Shown here piece after piece: positions 57,965 to 64,000 of a stretch of 64,000 nt of DNA. The stretch's first letter is position 1. Each line of letters starts with the position of its first letter. The stretch spans positions 307,374-371,373 of the forward strand of contig CH003267.1 of the NCBI GenBank assembly GCA_000149265.1, given 5' to 3'. A model generated the notes under the pieces. It saw only the letters and a list, made by a program, of their open reading frames with translations, was not told the origin of the DNA and did not search any database. A program made the translations under genes and the position numbers. The DNA is from Ciona savignyi. Its lineage: Eukaryota > Chordata > Ascidiacea > Phlebobranchia > Cionidae.

Positions 57965-58252
57965 ATAAGGGTGGATGGGAACGCAGGTAGTTATCACACA
58001 AGTAAACGTAACATTACCTTACGACTTCTGAGTGTTTTTACACGGGTAACCGTCAGATAACCTTTGAGCCTGACACCGGGTTATCTATTGCATTTGTTGT
58101 GTATGATTGAGACGTTCCTTCAGTTATAGTAGAATACATTGATCCGCTGAGTTTAACCAAATGATAGAAAAAAACCTATGAGCTAGCAGCGACCGATTTC
58201 GTAACTGCAACCCTTCGGGCGAATTACTAACCCACCAAGCTATTCGGCCGCA
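57965..58252 (-). repeat. SINE A between ALG10 and Meox
   Basis: This reverse copy has 'gacaccgggttatctattgcat' in the body and the head 'ttactaacccaccaagctattcggcc'. Confidence 0.75.
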
Positions 58253-58542
58253 AATGATTTATAGCAGCAATTGCGAAGTGGCGTGTCGTTTTGGGACCAC
58301 ATAAAAAGCTTGGGGCAAACATAAAACAAACCGTAATAAAAAAGAAAAAAAGCATACATTCACCACTTTGTACATGTTAGGTGGAAGAGAGTTAAGGGAG
58401 TCAAACACCAGAAATCACCGTAAAGCAGTTGTTAATAAATATTGCTTAAATTCTGAACTTAAATTTGTTTAACTGATTCGCGACAAGATTTGTTAAGTAC
58501 AATAACCACAGACACAAATGTGAATAGTGCAATTTACCAGTT

Positions 58543-61500
58543 TTACCACATTATGCGTTGCGGTTCTTTCAAATCTTCCCAGTAAAATGTCTTATTTAGG
58601 AAAACGGCCACAGTTATTAGGTTGACGAAAACGGCTATGATTAGTTCAACCCATACAGTGTTTTTGGATTGAGGTTTCACATTTATACGGAAGACTATAT
58701 AGGGGAGAATAAAATACCTGAATTCCAGGAGTTTTTGTGGGGCGGTCTGGCAAGACACGCAAATGATATACACGACTTTCCACAGACTGGTGCAGTTCTT
58801 TGACAGACTGTCGTTTATGCTCCATGCGGCAAACATATACACGGGAACCGCAACGTAACGGATTACGGATCGGCCGAGGAACAATCTCCAGAGGTAAAAC
58901 ACGTAATGGCGGTTGTCCGCTAGCAGGTACGGGTGCTCGTGGCTGTAGTGGAACAGAACGTAACAACTCAACGCTGCGTAGAGCAAGCATTCGTGGCTGC
59001 GTTCGCGGACCATTTCGACGAATCGAGCGATTTTGTCTTTCGTGATCAACACTGGTGATGCGAACGCAAGTGCGAATCCGCTGAAGTAAAATAGCTGGGC
59101 CAAGTGCAGCACTGCTTGATGACTGCTACGGTCCCCTACCACAATTCCCCCGTTGATATACACAAACCCGCCGAAGCCGCAAAGAACCAACAGATACGGC
59201 CAAATTAAACTGGCGATGAGTATAAGGTGGTCCACGGCTAAAAGATAGCGAAGCACAGCGGCCAGCAGTTTGGCAAAAAATCTGAAAAAACAGCAATATA
59301 ATTTGGGGCATACCTGATGCAATAAATGGTGTAAACTGAGGCATTTGTATTATACCGTCATGTTTATCCAGGAAAATGGGAAAATGCAAGGAAGAGGACA
59401 AAAAATGACAACCGAAAGAATATGGGTTGAAACTTGTTTGGGTTGAAACTTGTGTGGGTTGAAACATGTGTGGGTTGAAACTTGTTTGGGTTGAAACTTG
59501 TTTGGGTTGAAACTTGTGTGGGTTGAAACTTGTGTGGGTTGAAACTCGTGTGGGTTGAAACTTGTGTGGGTTGAAACTAGTGTCGGTTGAAACTAGTGTG
59601 GGTTGAAACTAGTGTGGGTTGAAACTTGTGTGGGTTGAAACTCGTGTGGGTTGAAACTTGTGTGGGTTGAAACTCGTGTGGGTTGAAAATTGTGTGGGTT
59701 GAAACTTGTGTGGGTTGAAACTCGTGTGGGTTGAAACTTGTGTGGGTTGAAACTGGTGTGGGTTGAAACTTGTGTGGGTTGAAACTTGTGTGGGTTGAAA
59801 CTCGTGTGGGTTGAAACTTGTGTGGGTTGAAACTCGTGTGGGTTGAAAATTGTGTGGGTTGAAACTTGTGTGGGTTGAAACTCGTGTGGGTTGAAACTTG
59901 TGTGGGTTGAAACTGGTGTGGGTTGAAACTTGTGTGGGTTGAAACTTGTGTGGGTTGAAACTTGTGTGGGTTGAAACTTGTGTGGGTTGAAACTGGTGTG
60001 GGTTGAAACTCGTGTGGGTTGAAACTTGTGTGGGTTGAAACTTGTGTGGGTTGAAACTTGTGTGGGTTGAAACTGGTGTGGGTTGAAACTCGTGTGGGTT
60101 GAAACTTGTGTGGGTTGAACACTTGTGTGGGTTGAAACTCGTGTGGGTTGAAACTTGTGTGGGTTGAAACTCGTGTGGGTTGAAACTTGTGTGGGTTGAA
60201 ACTAGTGTCGGTTGAAACTTGTGTGGGTTGAAACTTGTGTGGGTTGAAACTCGTGTGGGTTGAAAGTTGAAACTTGTGTGGGTTGAAACTTGTGTGGGTT
60301 GAAACTTGTGTGGGTTGAAACTCGTGTGGGTTGAAAGTTGAAACTTGTGTGGGTTGAAACTTGTGTGGGTTGAAACTTGTGTGGGTTGAAACTCGTGTGG
60401 GTTGAAAGTTGAAACTTGTGTGGGTTGAAACTTGTGTGGGTTGAAACTTGTGTGGGTTGAAACTTGTGTGGGTTGAAACTTGTGTGGGTTGAAACTCATG
60501 AGGGTTGAAACTTGTGTGGGTTGAAACTAGTGTCGGTTGAAACTTGTGTGGGTTGAAACTTGTGTGGGTTGAAACTTGTGTGGGTTGAAACTTGTGTGGG
60601 TTGAAACTCATGAGGGTTGAAACTTGTGTGGGTTGAAACTCGTGTGGGTTGAAACTTGTGTCGGTTGAAACTATTGTCGGTTGAAACTAGTGTGGGTTGA
60701 AACTCGTGTGGGTTGAAACTTGTGTGGGTTGAAACTGGTGTGGGTTGAAACTCGTGTAGGTTGAAACTCGTGTGGGTTGAAACTTGTGTGGGTTGAAACT
60801 AGTGTCGGTTGAAACTTGTGTGGGTTGAAAGTCGTAAGGGTTGAAACTTGTGTCGGTTGAAACTTGTGTGAGTTGAAACTCGTGTGGGTTGAAACTTGTG
60901 TGGGTTGAAACTTGTGTCGGTTGAAACTTGTGTGAGTTGAAACTCATGTGGGTTGAAACTTGTGTGGGTTGAAACTTTTGTGGGTTGAAACTTGTGTGGG
61001 TTGAAACTTGTGTGGGTTGAAACTCGAGTGGGTTGAAACTTGTGTGGGTTGAAACTTGTGTGGGTTAAAACTCGTGTCGGTTGAAACTTGTGTGGGTTAA
61101 AACTCTTGTGGGTTGAAACTCGTGTGGGTTGAAACTTGTGTGGGTTGAAACTTGTGTGGGTTAAAACTCTTGTGGGTTGAAACTCTTGTGGGTTGAAACT
61201 CGTGTGGGTTGAAACTTGTGTGGGTTAAAACTCTTGTGGGTTGAAACTCTTGTGGGTTGAAACTCGTGTGGGTTGAAACTTGTGTGGGTTGAAACTCGTG
61301 TGGGTTGAAAATTGTGTGGGTTGAAACTGGTGTGGGTTGAAACTCGTGTGGGTTGAAACTTGTGTGGGTTGAAACTTGTGTGGGTTAAAACTTGTGTGGG
61401 TTGAAACTCGTGTGGGTTGAAACTCGTGTGGGTTGAAACTCGTGTGGGTTGAAACTCGTGTGGGTTGAAACTTGTGTGGGTTGAAACTGGTGTGGGTTGA

Positions 61501-64000
61501 AACTCGTGTGGGTTGAAACTCGTGTGGGTTGAAACTCGTGCGGGTTGAAACTTGTGTGGGTTGAAACTGGTGTGGGTTGAAACTCGTGTGGGTTGAAACT
61601 TGTGTGGGTTGAAACTAGTGTGGGTTGAAACTCGTGTGGGTTGAAACTCTTGTGGGTTGAAACTCGTGTGGGTTGAAACTTGTGTGGGTTGAAACTTGTG
61701 TGGGTTGAAACTTGTGTGGGTTGAAACTTGTGTGGGTTGAAACTTGTGTGGGTTAAAACTTGTGTGGGTTGAATCTGATATGGGTTAAAACTCACTTTTG
61801 TTAAAACTGGTATGGGTTTAAAAAACTGGATTGGGTTAAAACTCAATTTTGTTAAAACTCGTATAGGTTTAAACTTTTAAGATTATGGGTAATTCTAACA
61901 GACTTGTGTATTTATTCGAATTACCTTGCAAGTTTATCGTGCAGTTCAGGTGAAGCTTGTATCTTCTCCACATCTTCAATATCATCCAATTGGTCGGAGA
62001 CTGTAATTCCAGCCATGAACATCACCCACACAACGTTAGTTTGCCGGAACACAATGGAAATGGCGCCGACTAAGCCAGCTGTTTTGTGGTGGTCATGAAT
62101 GCACGCCAAGTAAGCCAACAACACAAATGTGGTTGATCCAGGGTCCGTGTAGTAAAGAAATGAGTAAAAATAAAGCAACGGAAACAAACCGATCGACAGT
62201 GAACACCACTGAAGAGTGTCGTCCGATTTTTGAATCGCTTTCGCCTGCAATTAAATCAGTATTGCATTGTTAACTAGTTATGGGTTATTGAATCATGATA
62301 ATATATTTACATGTATAACTGTATAAGTAAAAAAATGGATATATATTTAAGTATAACTGTATAAGTAAAAAATTGTATATATAGATATATATATATATTT
62401 CACCCAAAAAAGCTTTCAGTCTCTGTCACATAAGGATATGAGAATATGATGGGTTCTATTGGCCTTACAACATTTGTTGCCTACTATTTTTCTACAACCA
62501 AAAAAAAGCTTCACAGGTAGTTTCACGGAATACTGTGCTCATACTGTTCAGATATAATTAAATTATTGACTGCAGATTTAATTAAATTATGGCGGTGGTG
62601 TGAGGTTACAAATACACGTACAGGCAAGATGCAATACAGCAATGCTTTTAATATCAAATCAAAAAATTTCATCTGGCTCCTATTTCTGTTTTTGTAGATA
62701 CTTCACCACAAGTTTACTGAATGTATCATCAAAATTTATATAGAGTAGCAAAATTAGAGTCTATTAGGGGGCTAATAGTACGACTCTAATTTTGCTACGA
62801 CTCTAATACTACTCAGAAGATAATAATAAATGAGTATGGCGATTATTTTAACACAGACGAGAGACATGTTATTTTATCAGGGAAACTTTGCATAAAAATG
62901 CGTCTTTGATTATCCTAAAAATGATGTTTATGCACACACAAACATTAATGATGAACACCCATAGTAAGGTTGTAAATTGTAATATTATGTATTAGACACT
63001 TAATTTATGCACAGTGTACTAAACTATTTTATCGGCTCTTACCTTTTCATCCTCCACTTTTGGTTTGACATTCTCCCTTCTCAACCTTTTCAGGATCAAG
63101 TATGAGATGAAGAGATTCGCGAGGTTGAACATAACGTTGATGAATCGAAGACTCCACACGGTACACAAGCTCTTCCCACTGAACCATGACAGAGGAGCCA
63201 GGATCAGCACCGAAATGAAATACATCCCAGGCAAAGTGGTGATCTTGGGGTCCCACTGTTAATAGGGATGATCATGTTTAGTCAAATGGGCAAAGCACAG
63301 CTGTCAAATAATTTGAACTAGATTACCATTATATCAACTATGGGGTTACCAAAGCTCTTGTAGTGTGTTGTACATGAATTGGGTCTTTAAACTGTTCTAT
63401 TTTATACTATTAATTGTATGTGTTTCCCTAAACGACTTGACAAGGACACAACCATCCGATTGCGATACTTTTTGACTAGTAAATATTCCTATAGATAGCA
63501 CCCTCTGAAAGTGTTTTGTTGACTAACAATGGTGGTGATTTCCTAAAGTTGGTATGGCTGAAAAAAAAATCAGCAGTGCAGCTTTGAAACAGTTGAGCAG
63601 AGATTTATTGAATAAAAGTGTGGTTTGTGCATTTCCTTAAATGTTTTTTAAATGTTCCCGATGTACAAAGGGATACCAGCTCAAATTTTTTAGGCAAAAA
63701 CAGGCTTTCTGTGGGAGGACCGTGAATGAAAACCTTTTTCGTAAGGTAACTTTGCTTTGTTCAAGAACATAACTATCCAGCCAGGGGCTGTCTTTGATCG
63801 CACAACCTTTAAACTGTCTTTTCAGTGCTCTTACCAGCAGATTCATCCTAGCCACTTTTCTTAATGCCTTTGTACCACTCACAATAAATTACTCATTAAA
63901 TATCACACAAAAACCAACCAAAATTCCCAACCTACCCACCTCAGAAAAATGTCCATTACAAAACTTCTGTGCTTGAGGTATGTGGAATATCTCATCGATG
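58543..64000 (-). CDS. ALG10: Dol-P-Glc:Glc(2)Man(9)GlcNAc(2)-PP-Dol alpha-1,2-glucosyltransferase (5' end beyond window)
   Basis: Reverse-strand exons are >64000-63940, 63255-63043, 62244-61925 and 59281-58543. Phases agree, giving 443 residues here. The start codon and first ~35 residues lie outside the window. The first visible residues, DEIFHIPQAQKFCNG, are the conserved lumenal motif after TM1. WDPKITTLPGMY, FLYYTDPGSTTF, FRQTN, NGGIVVGDRSSH, LLADNRHYVFY and PQKLLEFRYFILPY follow in order, and the end is NKTFYW..QRIMW. This multi-pass ER enzyme adds the last glucose to the lipid-linked oligosaccharide before transfer to protein. Length and motif order match the family. Its third visible intron is a giant minisatellite. 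Confidence 0.97.
59350..59392 (-). repeat. SINE A tail scrap in ALG10 intron
   Basis: 'ataccgtcatgtttatccaggaaaatggg' resembles the reversed SINE A tail and sits just before the minisatellite. Confidence 0.4.
59423..61880. repeat. 16-bp minisatellite, ~150 units
   Basis: The unit 'gggttgaaactTgtgt' is repeated without spacers over ~2.46 kb. The base shown in capital varies (T, C, G or A) while the rest is nearly fixed. Near 60262, 60332 and 60403 a 7-base insertion ('gaaagtt') recurs every ~71 bp. The right edge (after 61780) decays to 'gttaaaact' units. It fills the ALG10 intron between the exons at 59281 and 61925. Because the unit lacks stops in any frame, it creates long false open frames. 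Confidence 0.97.
62745..62798. other. Long perfect hairpin in ALG10 intron
   Basis: A 17-base arm (62745-62761) is perfectly complementary to 62782-62798. Inside it TATTAG (62762) pairs with CTAATA (62772) around a GGGG loop, leaving only a 4-base bulge. No element ends are visible around it. Confidence 0.85.
63335..63480 (-). repeat. SINE A fragment in ALG10 intron
   Basis: 'ggggttaccaaagctcttgtagtgtgttgtacatga' and 'gacaaggacacaaccatccg' match the reversed SINE A body. Confidence 0.65.
63595..63900 (-). other. Coding-like remnant in ALG10 intron, identity unknown
   Basis: The minus strand is open for 81 residues with a basic helix-like start (TKALRKVARMNLLVRALKRQ). It lies within an ALG10 intron, has no splice partners and is not part of ALG10. 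The composition could fit the helix-turn-helix of a decayed DNA-transposon transposase, but I cannot name a family. Confidence 0.25.

Noticed and set aside
59577-60611. 344-aa and 296-aa repetitive open frames (NPHKFQPTQVSTHTSF-type)
   Set aside because: A 16-bp unit without stop codons is open in all three frames on one strand. The frames are a by-product of the minisatellite inside an ALG10 intron.
59423-61880. CRISPR-like array ('gttgaaac' repeats)
   Set aside because: The units are 16 bp, contiguous, without spacers, and lie in a eukaryotic intron.

Overview
The window is animal nuclear DNA. It is AT-rich, has short GT-AG introns, is full of tRNA-derived SINEs and MITE-like repeats, and has one 100-N assembly gap at 41857-41956. 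Gene content, compact introns and repeat style fit a tunicate, most likely a Ciona sea squirt; the organism is inferred, not proven. All exon structures below were read from open frames, splice consensus and phase continuity, and each complete model sums to a multiple of three.

Layout. 1-7.2 kb is repeat-rich and shows no recognised gene; it holds a tandem-repeat transposon interrupted by a 667-bp solo LTR with a 5-bp target duplication. 7.2-10.9 kb carries a two-exon GPCR (+) with about eleven LDL-receptor class A repeats. 12.9-18.2 kb carries a 13-exon immunoglobulin-superfamily membrane receptor (-) whose cytoplasmic tail is studded with SH2-docking tyrosine motifs. 18.2-26.1 kb is repeats, including a 3.1-kb fold-back element built of ~335-bp tandem units and bounded by covarying hairpins. 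26.1-30.1 kb is an LTR retrotransposon (-) with gag and an aspartic-protease motif but no recognised reverse transcriptase or integrase.

30.4-31.8 kb is single-exon INTS14 (+). It is followed 319 bp later by the 30-exon gene for DCAF1/VprBP (+, 32.2-53.6 kb). Next come a Meox-like homeobox gene (-, 53.9-57.1 kb, tail-to-tail with DCAF1) and ALG10 (-, 58.5 kb to the window end, 5' exon cut off). One ALG10 intron is almost wholly a 2.46-kb minisatellite with a 16-bp unit.

The genes do not form one pathway. INTS14 belongs to the Integrator complex, DCAF1 is a CRL4 ubiquitin-ligase receptor, ALG10 finishes the N-glycan precursor in the ER, Meox is a developmental transcription factor, and the GPCR and Ig protein are surface receptors. 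The least ordinary items are the Ig receptor with its docking-type tail, the DRY-less LDLa GPCR, the hairpin-bounded tandem-repeat element, and the ALG10 intron minisatellite in which one position of each unit varies freely.
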